A stretch of 64,000 bases of DNA from NCBI GenBank assembly GCA_016720395.1, contig JADKKR010000005.1:1-64000 (forward strand). The letters are read 5' to 3'. The notes beneath the pieces were generated by a model. That model saw only the letters and a program-made list of their open reading frames with translations, made no database searches and had not been told where the DNA came from. Each line of letters opens with the position of its first letter. The first letter of the stretch is position 1. This stretch comes from Geobacteraceae bacterium. GTDB lineage: Bacteria > Desulfobacterota > Desulfuromonadia > Geobacterales > Pseudopelobacteraceae. Of this stretch, positions 1 through 7,921 are shown piece after piece. The translations under genes and the position numbers were made by a program.

Positions 1-1041
1 GGTCACGGTGTTACTGCCCTGGCTTGCAACATAGATCTTGTTCGTAACCGGATTCACCGCAATGGCAACCGGGTTCCCCGGGACACTAACAACAACAGGA
101 GCGCCGGTTATTCCGTCGATCATGGTTACATAGCTGCCTTGATTTGCAACATAGATCCTGTTCGTGACCGGATTTACCGCGATGGCAATCACGCCTGAAA
201 AGCCACCGATCGTTGTTATTACTCCATTTGTTGCGCCGTTGATCACCGTTAGGGTGCTGCTGTCCTGATTTGCAACATAAATCCTGTTTGTGACCGGGTT
301 TACGGCAATTGCATAAGGGTTCCCACTGACGGCTATTGATGATGTAGAGTTGGTCGCACCATCAATTACTGTAACCGTGCTGTTGCCGTAGTTCGCGACA
401 TAGACCCTATTAGTGGAGGGGTTAACAGCAATTGCGCGCGGGGCCGTGCCAACAGCAATAGTTACTGAGGCATTGGTGGCGCCATCGACAGCCGTTACCG
501 AGTTGCTGCCTTGGTTCACAACATAGATCTTGTTAGTAACAGGATTCGTTGCGGTTGCTACAGGGGTTGCACCGGTGTTGATTGATCTTGCATCAACGGT
601 GATGGTTGAGGACTCTGTGGCTGATGAATTTGAAGAGCAGGTCGATGTGCAATACTGAGTGCAGTACCCATTGCAGTTTCCCCAAGTATCATAACCACCA
701 CAACAGTAAGTTCCGCAGGCAACCTGACAACTGTAATAGTATGTATAATAATATTTGACGGTTACAGTTTTCTGTCCGTCGCCTGGTGACAATGTCCACG
801 GAATGGACGCGGCCGGGCTGCTGACACTCGTCACCGCACCGCTTTCGTTTGATATGTCAACCTGGTAAGTGCCGGAGGGTTTGTTCAACTGTAATATTAC
901 GCTGGAAGTGTTGGTGTAGCTTGATCCGCTATCTATTGTCAGAGCGTATGCATCCCGATTGTATGCCAAATTACTTGAGAGCAGCGTCAGTACGATAAAA
1001 AGAACATGTGCAATGTTACTTTTGCATTGATTCGCTCCCAT
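1..1041 (-). CDS. Secreted YVTN beta-propeller repeat protein (C-terminus cut by window edge)
   Basis: The open frame starts at an ATG at 1041 with GGAGGG just upstream and stays open for 347 codons to the left edge, so the C-terminus is missing. An N-terminal signal peptide is visible (hydrophobic stretch HVLFIVLTLLSS, likely cleavage near AYA-LTI). After about 60 residues of Ig-like or structural sequence comes a Cys-rich insert with eight Cys, mostly spaced C-x3-C. At least five repeats of about 40 residues follow, with the core AVNPVTNRIYVANQ, the signature of YVTN-type beta-propellers. Such proteins are usually exported surface or periplasmic proteins; the ligand is unknown. It begins 63 bases after the UbiA-like gene and is probably co-transcribed with it under the riboswitch. 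Base composition is AT-richer than most of the window. Confidence 0.85.
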   Translation of the reverse strand, partial: MGANQCKSNIAHVLFIVLTLLSSNLAYNRDAYALTIDSGSSYTNTSSVILQLNKPSGTYQVDISNESGAVTSVSSPAASIPWTLSPGDGQKTVTVKYYYTYYYSCQVACGTYCCGGYDTWGNCNGYCTQYCTSTCSSNSSATESSTITVDARSINTGATPVATATNPVTNKIYVVNQGSNSVTAVDGATNASVTIAVGTAPRAIAVNPSTNRVYVANYGNSTVTVIDGATNSTSSIAVSGNPYAIAVNPVTNRIYVANQDSSTLTVINGATNGVITTIGGFSGVIAIAVNPVTNRIYVANQGSYVTMIDGITGAPVVVSVPGNPVAIAVNPVTNKIYVASQGSNTVT

Positions 1042-1103
1042 GATGCCCTCCCGGCAAACAATTACGTTCCACTGCACTGATAAATCAGAAACTTACTAAG
1101 TGG

Positions 1104-2702
1104 TCACACAACATTGCTTTTGAAAACAAGATACACGAGAAGATAAACTCCACTTGCCAGATAAACCGAAAATACCGGCCACTCCCGGTAATTTTTTCTC
1201 GTTATGAGGTAAAAGATAAGCATACCGCTTAAAACCGAAGGAAAATAAAGTCCCGGCAGTTTCAGGAAATATGGCGTAACCGCATAACCGGCCATGAAGA
1301 AAATTCCTATCAACAGTTTACTTCGCTCAAGTCCTATTAGCACCGGCAATGTCTTTATGTCTTCTGCCTTATCTCCCTCATAATCCTTTATATCGATAAA
1401 ATTGATACAGACGGTGAACATTATCAGCACGAAAGCAGCCAAGTCAGGTGGGAACAGGGGAATCTGTTTACCGACAAAATTGTATCCGACAAGCATTACG
1501 ATCAGGCAGTTTAGCGCGATCAACCCCTTGGAGAAGACAGGTACTCTTTTTAGCCGTAACGGAGGCATGGAATACAAGAAGTAGTTCCCGATAAAACAGG
1601 CAATCAGGAACATCGTCAAATAGTCGACCGCCAGGGAACAGGTCATAGAAATTGCTAAGAGTATATATCCGATCCGCTCGTAACTTTGTTGCGGGATTGA
1701 CTCGGTTACTGAGGGTCTTTCAGGGTTTGTAATCCTGTCAATCGAGACGTCTGCCAGATTATTGGTGATTGCTGAAAAAACGCAGGCACACATAACAGAG
1801 ACAGCTATGAAATAGAGCTCTATGAAATTTGACAGTCGCAAAACGGTGGCGCCAGTCCCCGAATAGCCGATTACCATTCCGAACAACACCATCAACTCAT
1901 AGTGGAGGATTCTGGTCAGACGAAAGTCCTTGAGAATTGCCTTAAAATACTGGGGATTGTAATAGTAGGCCACCAGCAGTAATGAATGAAATGACATGAA
2001 CAGGAAAACATGGATCATCATTTTATATGAAGTGTCATAGGGTAGTCCCGCTAGTCGTTCCAGCCCGAGAATCAAGAAGATGATTGCTCCATACAACCAG
2101 AATATCAGCGAATATATGAGGACAGCGGTGACAAACCCGCGGAGCTTGGAATCAGTCTTGGTATATACATACAATGCCGCTCCCGTCATGGCTGCAAGTA
2201 TCTCGATCCTCATGCCGGGAGTAGCGCCCTTGTGGGAACCAAAAAACAGAAAATAGTTGTGCCAGATGTTTTTTGTTTTTTCGGGAACCATGTACAGATA
2301 TTTAATGTCGTAGCTCCAGATTAATTGAAACAGCAAATCTGTTAACGGTACTGTTGCGGTCACAAGGAAGCATGCCATGACAACTTTTAATATTCGTTCG
2401 ACTCGCTCTCCGGAGAGTGCCCTGAGTATTAATGTAATGTTGAACAAAAGACTGATGTAGAAAAGTGAGTAATGAACCGGTGTGTACCAGAATATTCTAA
2501 CAACATTCTGGGCGACCATAATCTCCATGAAATTTCTGAGTGTTATGGCTGCCACAAAGGTAAGGACGAAATAAATAAACGGAATGTTAAGATTTTCCAT
2601 GTATCCGATGACTTGTTTTAAATTATCGATTAAGCCATTCCTGGTGACAGGCCGCGTGATTTGAGCTAATGGGGTATGCCTTTTTGAGTGTTTCCCAACC
2701 AT
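1104..2702 (-). CDS. UbiA-family polytopic membrane prenyltransferase-like protein
   Basis: This 532-residue protein is almost entirely membrane segments. The C-terminal half carries both Asp-rich signatures of the UbiA superfamily: NNLADVSIDRITNPERP near residues 314-330 and DIKDYEGDKAED near 437-448, which in the family bind Mg-diphosphate of a prenyl donor. The N-terminal 270 or so residues are extra transmembrane segments not typical of ordinary UbiA proteins of about 300 residues. The frame stays open upstream to 2807, but that start lies inside the riboswitch. The ATG at 2702 has GAGG seven bases upstream and lies after the terminator, so it is chosen. Substrate unknown; quinone, archaeal-type lipid or sugar-lipid synthesis are all possible. 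Confidence 0.82.
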   Translation of the reverse strand: MVGKHSKRHTPLAQITRPVTRNGLIDNLKQVIGYMENLNIPFIYFVLTFVAAITLRNFMEIMVAQNVVRIFWYTPVHYSLFYISLLFNITLILRALSGERVERILKVVMACFLVTATVPLTDLLFQLIWSYDIKYLYMVPEKTKNIWHNYFLFFGSHKGATPGMRIEILAAMTGAALYVYTKTDSKLRGFVTAVLIYSLIFWLYGAIIFLILGLERLAGLPYDTSYKMMIHVFLFMSFHSLLLVAYYYNPQYFKAILKDFRLTRILHYELMVLFGMVIGYSGTGATVLRLSNFIELYFIAVSVMCACVFSAITNNLADVSIDRITNPERPSVTESIPQQSYERIGYILLAISMTCSLAVDYLTMFLIACFIGNYFLYSMPPLRLKRVPVFSKGLIALNCLIVMLVGYNFVGKQIPLFPPDLAAFVLIMFTVCINFIDIKDYEGDKAEDIKTLPVLIGLERSKLLIGIFFMAGYAVTPYFLKLPGLYFPSVLSGMLIFYLITRKNYREWPVFSVYLASGVYLLVYLVFKSNVV

Positions 2703-2740
2703 TTTGGCCTCGTTATACGTGCCGATAAACTTGAGTTGGT

Positions 2741-2777
2741 GAAAAGAAAAAAGCCCACCGTCAAAGTGACAATGGGC
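2741..2777 (-). terminator. Intrinsic terminator, expression platform of the riboswitch
   Basis: On the minus strand an 11-bp stem (GCCCATTGTCA / TGACGGTGGGC) with a 3-base loop is followed by TTTTTTCTTTT. It lies between the aptamer and the UbiA start codon, so it is positioned to stop transcription before the coding region unless ligand binding changes the fold. Confidence 0.9.
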
Positions 2778-2797
2778 GTCCGGGATCCTTCTGGATG

Positions 2798-2888
2798 ATT
2801 GCCCCACTTCGGCAGCCCCGCCGCCTGAATCAGGCTGGTGGCTTTGCGTCCCCCGGTCGCCCGGGGTTTGCTCTTTCGATGGGAAACT
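2798..2888 (-). ncRNA. GEMM-I class riboswitch, cGAMP-type variant (GEMM-Ib)
   Basis: Read on the minus strand, the RNA shows the GEMM hallmarks in order: AGAGCAAACC, a stem CCCCGG closed by a GCGA tetraloop, GGACGCAAAGCCACC, a second stem GCCTG-ATT-CAGGC, and AGGCGGCGGGGCTGCCGA. These match the well-studied Vibrio Vc2 c-di-GMP aptamer segment by segment. The base equivalent to Vc2 G20 (middle G of AGGGC) is A here. In published work this change marks GEMM-Ib riboswitches that prefer 3',3'-cGAMP, which occur in Geobacter. Ligand identity is therefore an inference from one position; the GEMM fold itself is clear. Confidence 0.92.
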
Positions 2889-2895
2889 TTGTTTT

Positions 2896-2923
2896 ATTTT
2901 ACTATGGTAACAGCTAATGTCAA
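2896..2923 (-). promoter_or_regulatory. Sigma-70-type promoter for the riboswitch transcript
   Basis: TTGACA (2918-2923) and TAAAAT (2896-2901) are separated by 16 bases on the minus strand. The predicted start near 2889 falls right at the 5' end of the aptamer, so the riboswitch heads its own transcript rather than being read through from the cytochrome gene. Confidence 0.75.
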
Positions 2924-2936
2924 GCGTTCTTAAAGA

Positions 2937-5138
2937 TTACAACACACTCCATATCCCCTGGGTCATCAGGAACGGCTTTCCGCCGTCCACGTTCTTGTTC
3001 CGGTCCCACAACTGGAAGATGGTATTGCCCCAGGCTTTGAGTCGTGCAAAGAAGGGGTGAGTCTGTGCCACATAGGCACTGGCGGGCAGCGTCAGGTTTC
3101 CGGTGCCGTTGATCTCGTCTCTCAGGAACTCTATGTATTCCCGGCTGGTGGTCTGGTAATACAGATTGACCGCAACAGATGTTGCCCCCGGGGGGACTTG
3201 GAGAGAAACCTCGTCGTAGCCGCCGGCATATTCCTCTCCGGTAAAGTAGGCTGGAGAGGACTGTCCCTGCCAGACCGGTTCGCTGAGCCTTGCAGCCGCC
3301 CCGGCAATGTTGAACCCCTTGGGCGGAATCCTGTTGTCCTTATAGCGGTGTGTTGCCAGGGCGAAGTGGAAGGTCTCCCGTTCTCCGGTTATCGTGCTGC
3401 CCAACTTGGCTTCATACACAAGCGGATCCAGATGTGCTTCACTCATGCTGAGCTGCTGTGCGCCGGGAAAGCCTTTGAAAGTACCGTAGGTGTAGTCGTA
3501 GGGGTTGATTTCGTACACCAGGCTGGTTCCCTGAAACACCTGGATATTGACAAACATCCGCCGGCCTTCCGGAAAGCCCGAGATGAGTTTGTGGCCGGTG
3601 TTGTTCTGGACCCGGAAGCCAAGGCTGCCGGTGACGTTGTTATAATTCAGGTCGGAAATATTGGCAGCGTTGCCCAGAACGCCGCGAATACGGGAAGCGG
3701 CCAGGTCGAGGGCTCCTGAGATCGATGGTGTTACAAGCGCAGGGTTCAACTGGGGAGGCCGCAGTGTCTGCCACGTGCCCTGCATGACGTCCATAGTGAG
3801 AATGTCCGGCCGAACCAGGAGTGAAACATTTGCCAGGTCCCGCATGGGATTGTCAGGTGCGATGCTGCTGAGGATGGAGGTCATCCAGACATTCCCCCCG
3901 GTCATGGCATGGCAGGGCATCCAGGTATTCGGGTGTTCACTGCTGTCTTCAGGACGTACCGGGCTGTCCGGCTGGCTTGAACCGGTTGAGTAGCGGGAGC
4001 ACATATGGCAGTCCTGGCACTTGCTGATCTTGTTGCCGGGCTGGTCTGTTTCCCAGCCATTGACAGGGAAGGTGCCCACAGGGGTGTTGGGTCTGAAATT
4101 ACCCTTGCCGTCGGCCCCTCCGGTAGCATTGTAGGCGGAGAGACGGAACTCGGAATACGTCCGTTCCACATGCGACCAGGCGAATGCCGGAAGTGTTTCC
4201 GTGTCAAGCAGGACCTTCTGGCCGGGACGAGTGTTTTTATACTTCATGTTGGCGATGACCGGGTTCGAGACATCATGGCAGGTGGCACAGAAAAACTTTC
4301 CCTTGTGAAATCGGCTGTACTGAGTGGCATGCGGTTGTGCAGCCCCGTTTGAGAACACATCGGCATAGGGGCCGCGCCGCTCGGTCGTGGGGCTTACAAA
4401 ATATTGTCCCCCGGCGCTTTCGGTGTAGAGGGCGCTGACCGGAATATCGCCTGCGTAGAACGGATCGCCGCTGAACAGTGCTATACGGGGTGCGAACATC
4501 TGGTCGATCAGGAAGGTCTGCAGAGCTCTCGGCTGTGAGCGAAACTGTGGCAGCACAAGGGCACTGTTCTGTTCGTCCCAGCTGATTGTCCAGTCACTTC
4601 CCTCACGCGTGCCGTCAAAGGTCGTCCGGTAAAACGGGTCGGTCAGGCGGTGACAGAACGAACACTGGATGCCGTCGTAATCCTCTCCGGTCATGGCCGA
4701 CGCATTCAGAGTGCTGGACCGGCCTTCCAGCCATCCTTTCGGGAAGTGGCAGCGCAGGCAGATATCCACGGCATTGGGATTGCCCAGAGCGAAGATGGAG
4801 TCCTGGGCGGAAACGGTGAAACAGGCGAACATCAGCGGATCCCTCGCTGAATTGCCCATCATCGAACCCTGCCAGGCCTTGTAGATATCGTATTCATTGT
4901 AGTCTGTCCGGCCGCGCAGGTCCGGTGTCAATGTCACCCACGGGCCATTTCCGCCTCCGTGGCAGGCGTAGCAGGTTGTCGAACTCTCGAGAGTCACCTG
5001 CTCCGGTTGGGTGCCCGGCATCCGGACCAGTGGATCTTCGCGCACGGGCAGGTCACTGGTCTGGGAAGGAGAATTATCCGAACACCCGAATAAAAGTGTG
5101 CATAAAACAACAATGAAAGAGCTTGTTATACATTTCAT
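2937..5138 (-). CDS. Pentaheme c-type cytochrome lipoprotein
   Basis: This 733-residue protein starts with a lipoprotein signal peptide ending in LLFGC, so it is probably anchored to a membrane outside the cytoplasm. Five CxxCH heme c motifs are seen: CYACH (about 56), CLRCH (127), CSFCH (159), CATCH (284) and CQDCH (374). The last 330 residues hold no heme motif and look like a beta-rich domain. The ATG at 5138 has GGAGGAG at good spacing. Large low-heme-density cytochromes of this sort are common in Geobacter and often take part in extracellular electron transfer; the specific partner cannot be read here. It has its own candidate promoter and ends just before the riboswitch promoter. Confidence 0.85.
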   Translation of the reverse strand: MKCITSSFIVVLCTLLFGCSDNSPSQTSDLPVREDPLVRMPGTQPEQVTLESSTTCYACHGGGNGPWVTLTPDLRGRTDYNEYDIYKAWQGSMMGNSARDPLMFACFTVSAQDSIFALGNPNAVDICLRCHFPKGWLEGRSSTLNASAMTGEDYDGIQCSFCHRLTDPFYRTTFDGTREGSDWTISWDEQNSALVLPQFRSQPRALQTFLIDQMFAPRIALFSGDPFYAGDIPVSALYTESAGGQYFVSPTTERRGPYADVFSNGAAQPHATQYSRFHKGKFFCATCHDVSNPVIANMKYKNTRPGQKVLLDTETLPAFAWSHVERTYSEFRLSAYNATGGADGKGNFRPNTPVGTFPVNGWETDQPGNKISKCQDCHMCSRYSTGSSQPDSPVRPEDSSEHPNTWMPCHAMTGGNVWMTSILSSIAPDNPMRDLANVSLLVRPDILTMDVMQGTWQTLRPPQLNPALVTPSISGALDLAASRIRGVLGNAANISDLNYNNVTGSLGFRVQNNTGHKLISGFPEGRRMFVNIQVFQGTSLVYEINPYDYTYGTFKGFPGAQQLSMSEAHLDPLVYEAKLGSTITGERETFHFALATHRYKDNRIPPKGFNIAGAAARLSEPVWQGQSSPAYFTGEEYAGGYDEVSLQVPPGATSVAVNLYYQTTSREYIEFLRDEINGTGNLTLPASAYVAQTHPFFARLKAWGNTIFQLWDRNKNVDGGKPFLMTQGIWSVL

Positions 5139-5209
5139 CGCAATTCTCCTCCGGCAGATTTTTCACGAATGATGCAGATGGGCGCACAAGATTACGTTAC
5201 TGTAATTAT

Positions 5210-5237
5210 AAGATACTTCTAAAAATCTGATTGTCAA
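5210..5237 (-). promoter_or_regulatory. Possible promoter of the pentaheme cytochrome gene
   Basis: TTGACA at 5232-5237 is followed, 16 bases on, by TATCTT at 5210-5215; a perfect TATAAT box sits slightly further on (5205-5210), but its spacing of 21 is too long. Leader to the start codon is about 65 bases. Confidence 0.4.
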
Positions 5238-5273
5238 CAGGGCGACGTTACGTGCGACAATTTAGCGATGCAA

Positions 5274-5310
5274 ATAAAAAAGGCACCGAGCTGTTACGCT
5301 GAGTGCCTTG
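5274..5310 (-). terminator. Intrinsic terminator after the small Cys4 gene
   Basis: On the minus strand AAGGCAC and GTGCCTT pair around a 16-base loop that contains a further short AGC/GCT pairing, followed by TTTTTTATTT. It lies 43 bases beyond the small Cys protein stop and just before the cytochrome promoter. Confidence 0.75.
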
Positions 5311-5352
5311 TATTATTGGTTGGTCTGTTTGGAATCGCGTGAAACCGATACA

Positions 5353-5553
5353 TTACATCAGGACTCCCGTAGGGGCCATATTGTCTGCTGGAGGCTTGCC
5401 GGTCTGGTTTCGTATCTTTTTTCTCTCACACAACTCGGAATGATCCAGATTTTCACAGTACAGCCTGATCCAGCGCTGGTTTATTACTTCGAGGTTTGAG
5501 TTGAATTTATTGAAAAATCCGCATGTTTCCAGCAGATCGCATTTATTGGGCAT
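5353..5553 (-). CDS. Small Cys4 protein of unknown function
   Basis: A 66-residue protein with four Cys (CDLLETCGFF near the start, YCENLDHSELC in the middle), many charged residues, and a tail rich in Gly/Pro (GKPPADNMAPTG). The two Cys pairs suggest a metal site, zinc or iron-sulfur. I recall similar small Cys proteins in Geobacter genomes but cannot name a family. The frame is open further upstream to a TTG at 5616. The ATG at 5553 is preferred because AAAGGA sits at suitable spacing and the Cys pattern begins right after it. It has its own terminator downstream. Confidence 0.65.
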   Translation of the reverse strand: MPNKCDLLETCGFFNKFNSNLEVINQRWIRLYCENLDHSELCERKKIRNQTGKPPADNMAPTGVLM

Positions 5554-5658
5554 TCTCTCATCCTTTATTAAATCTATACTCTCAGCCTTAACGTATCTGC
5601 TTTGCGTATCTGCCAAGTGTTTATTTGATAGTATTACAGAAAAACACCAGATGAAAAT

Positions 5659-5707
5659 AGCCCTTGCTTAAAAGGTCCCATTAAAGGTCTCACTTAAGGC
5701 AAGAGCT
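5659..5707 (-). terminator. Long stem-loop after tRNA-Gln, possible terminator
   Basis: On the minus strand AGCTCTTGCCTTAA pairs with TTAAGCAAGGGCT (13 bp with one bulge), followed by ATTTTCATC. The loop holds two near copies of AAAGGTCYCA. It may end the ispE-tRNA transcript; the weak T run makes this uncertain. Confidence 0.42.
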
Positions 5708-5742
5708 ATGTTTTCAATAGCATAATTAGCTAGTTGTGTTAG

Positions 5743-5817
5743 TGGCTGGGGCGCCAGGGATCGAACCTGGGAATGTCGGAATCAAAATCCGATGCCTTAC
5801 CGCTTGGCGACGCCCCA
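5743..5817 (-). tRNA. tRNA-Gln (anticodon TTG)
   Basis: A complete cloverleaf is visible on the minus strand: acceptor arms TGGGGCG and CGCCCCA, anticodon loop with TTG within GGATTTTGATTCC, T loop GGTTCGATCC, discriminator G and an encoded CCA end. It lies 48 bases downstream of ispE. Confidence 0.95.
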
Positions 5818-5865
5818 TCATGGTGTTGTGAAGCAGGCTGAAAAGACGATGCTGACCTGTGTGAC

Positions 5866-6708
5866 CTACAATGTTTCCGCAACTGCGGCAAACCAGTCGC
5901 TGTTGCCTGTGATGGCTGCCCGGGCCTGCTCGGCGGTCTCCCTGTCCTGATACAGGCCGAAAACCGTCGGGCCGCTGCCGGACATCATGGCCCCCACTGC
6001 CCCGTGCCGAAGCATGGTGTCCTTTATCTCTGCAATGACCGGAAAGGCCGGTATGGTAACTGATTCGAGATCGTTGGCAAAGATCGAACAGATATCCGCC
6101 ACAGACTCGTAAAAGGGAGGCAGTTTAGCCAGCTCCCCCCTGTTTGTCAACTTCAAATTGTTGTAGACCCAGGCGGTTGATACATGCACCCCGGGGTTGA
6201 CCAGAAGTACCCAGGCCGCGGGCATCCTCGGCATGGCGGTGAGTGCTTCACCGATCCCTTCTGCCAGGGCGGTCGTTTTGAAGATGAAGAAAGGTACATC
6301 AGCACCCAGCTTGACGCCGATCTCCATCAGGCGCTGATCGGGCAGGCCCAGCTGCAGTAGCTCGTTCATGCCCATCAAGACCGAGGCGGCGTCGCTGCTG
6401 CCGCCGCCCAGTCCGGCTGCCACCGGGATGTTCTTGGCGATGGAGATCTCGGCGCCCTGCGAACCACCGGCCAGCTCAAGCAGGGCATTGGCCGCCTTCC
6501 AGGCGATATTCCCCGGACCGTCGGGCACGCCGTTCTTTCCACAGATGACCGAGATTCCGGGGGCGCCGGTCAGTGTTATCGTGATCTCATCACACAGGTT
6601 AACCCGCTGCATGACCATGCGCAGGTCGTGATAGCCGTCCGGACGTCGACGGATAACGTCCAGGAGGTAGTTTACCTTGGCAGGCGCCTTGAGTGTGATG
6701 CTCTTCAC
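5866..6708 (-). CDS. ispE: 4-diphosphocytidyl-2-C-methyl-D-erythritol kinase
   Basis: IspE phosphorylates CDP-methylerythritol in the MEP isoprenoid pathway. At 280 residues it has normal family length. GHMP-kinase features are clear: the N-terminal KAPAKVNYLLDV, the ATP-binding loop PVAAGLGGGSSDAAS near residues 93-107, and the C-terminal MMSGSGPTVFGL. tRNA-Gln lies just downstream on the same strand. Upstream, divergently, lies aguA, with about 190 bases between the two starts. The product is cytoplasmic and essential where MEP is the only isoprenoid route; the UbiA-like enzyme in this window would depend on prenyl donors from this pathway. Confidence 0.96.
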   Translation of the reverse strand: MKSITLKAPAKVNYLLDVIRRRPDGYHDLRMVMQRVNLCDEITITLTGAPGISVICGKNGVPDGPGNIAWKAANALLELAGGSQGAEISIAKNIPVAAGLGGGSSDAASVLMGMNELLQLGLPDQRLMEIGVKLGADVPFFIFKTTALAEGIGEALTAMPRMPAAWVLLVNPGVHVSTAWVYNNLKLTNRGELAKLPPFYESVADICSIFANDLESVTIPAFPVIAEIKDTMLRHGAVGAMMSGSGPTVFGLYQDRETAEQARAAITGNSDWFAAVAETL

Positions 6709-6895
6709 GGTGTCTCCGGCAGTCGTTGTGTTGGATGCAAACAGGAAGGTAATTTTCTAATGCAAGCAGGAGTATAAATCAAGGCAAAACTGCAGCATTG
6801 CCGCGACGCCCTACAGGGGGCTTGCGCAGTGCCTGTTCTGCATCTATACTGTGCCGTATTGCATTGATCTGAAACTGTTCAGGAGGAGATATACC

Positions 6896-7921
6896 GTGAA
6901 TCCGAGACTTCCCGCCGAGTGGGAGATGCAGGACGGCGTTCTGATGGCCTGGCCCCACGAAGGCACCGACTGGGCCTACATGCTGGATGATGTCCGCCCG
7001 GTCTTCGTTGAGATAATCAGACAGATCACCCGCTTTGAACGGGTACTGCTGACTGCACCCGATGCTGTCAACGTCTCCGGCTTTCTGGCCGATGCCGGCG
7101 TCGATCAGGCGAAGGTGACGATCTGTGAGATGCCGAACAATGACACATGGGCGCGGGACTTTGGCCCGATTACCGTGATCTACAACAATCAGCCGGTGCT
7201 GCTGGATTTCGGCTTCAATGGCTGGGGACTCAAGTTTCCCGCCAATCACGACAATCTGGTCACCAGACGGCTGAAAGAGCAGGGCGCCCTTGCCCCGAAC
7301 ATCAATACGGTCGGCCTGATCTTTGAGGGTGGCAGCATCGAGAGTGACGGCCTCGGTACGATCCTGACGACAGCCGAATGCCTGCTTTCGCCCAACCGCA
7401 ACCCGCAGCTGGACAAGAGCGAGATCGAACAGGCCATGGCTTCGATGCTGGGCGCCCGGCGGGTGCTCTGGCTCAACCACGGCTGGCTGGCAGGCGATGA
7501 TACCGATTCGCATATCGATACGCTGGCCAGGATCTGTCCGGACAACACCATCGTCTACCAGGCCTGCGACATCCCGCTGGACGAACATTATGAGGGGCTG
7601 AAGCGGATGGAAGAGGAGCTGAAGGCGTTCCGGGCTCCGGATGGTTCACCCTATCGCCTGCTGCCGCTTCCCTGGCCCAAGGCCCGTTTTGATGACCAGG
7701 CCCATCGCCTGCCGGCCACCTATGCCAATTTTCTCGTTATCAACGGGGCGGTATTGGTGCCGACCTACAGTGACCAGGAGAATGACGGGAAGGCGCTGGC
7801 CTGTCTCGGCACGGCCTTTCCCGGACGCGAGATCATCGGCATCAACTGTCTCCCGCTGATCGAGCAGCACGGTTCGCTGCACTGCGTAACCATGCAGCTT
7901 CCCGCAGGAGTACTGCCATGA
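6896..7921 (+). CDS. aguA: Agmatine deiminase
   Basis: Converts agmatine to N-carbamoylputrescine, the first step of the agmatine route to putrescine. The 341-residue protein shows porphyromonas-type peptidyl-arginine deiminase family motifs: WPHEGTDW near the start, NDTWARDFGP, FEGGSIESDG, WLNHGWLAGDDTDSHID and the catalytic Cys in GSLHCVT near the C-terminus. The frame is open upstream to 6851, but GTG at 6896 follows AGGAGGAGA by six bases, so that start is used. The stop overlaps the aguB start (ATGA), which indicates translational coupling. Confidence 0.94.
   Translation: MNPRLPAEWEMQDGVLMAWPHEGTDWAYMLDDVRPVFVEIIRQITRFERVLLTAPDAVNVSGFLADAGVDQAKVTICEMPNNDTWARDFGPITVIYNNQPVLLDFGFNGWGLKFPANHDNLVTRRLKEQGALAPNINTVGLIFEGGSIESDGLGTILTTAECLLSPNRNPQLDKSEIEQAMASMLGARRVLWLNHGWLAGDDTDSHIDTLARICPDNTIVYQACDIPLDEHYEGLKRMEEELKAFRAPDGSPYRLLPLPWPKARFDDQAHRLPATYANFLVINGAVLVPTYSDQENDGKALACLGTAFPGREIIGINCLPLIEQHGSLHCVTMQLPAGVLP

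Noticed and set aside
3902..4207. Minus-strand open frame inside the pentaheme cytochrome gene
   Set aside because: It is in another frame of the same strand; the cytochrome frame carries all five heme motifs.
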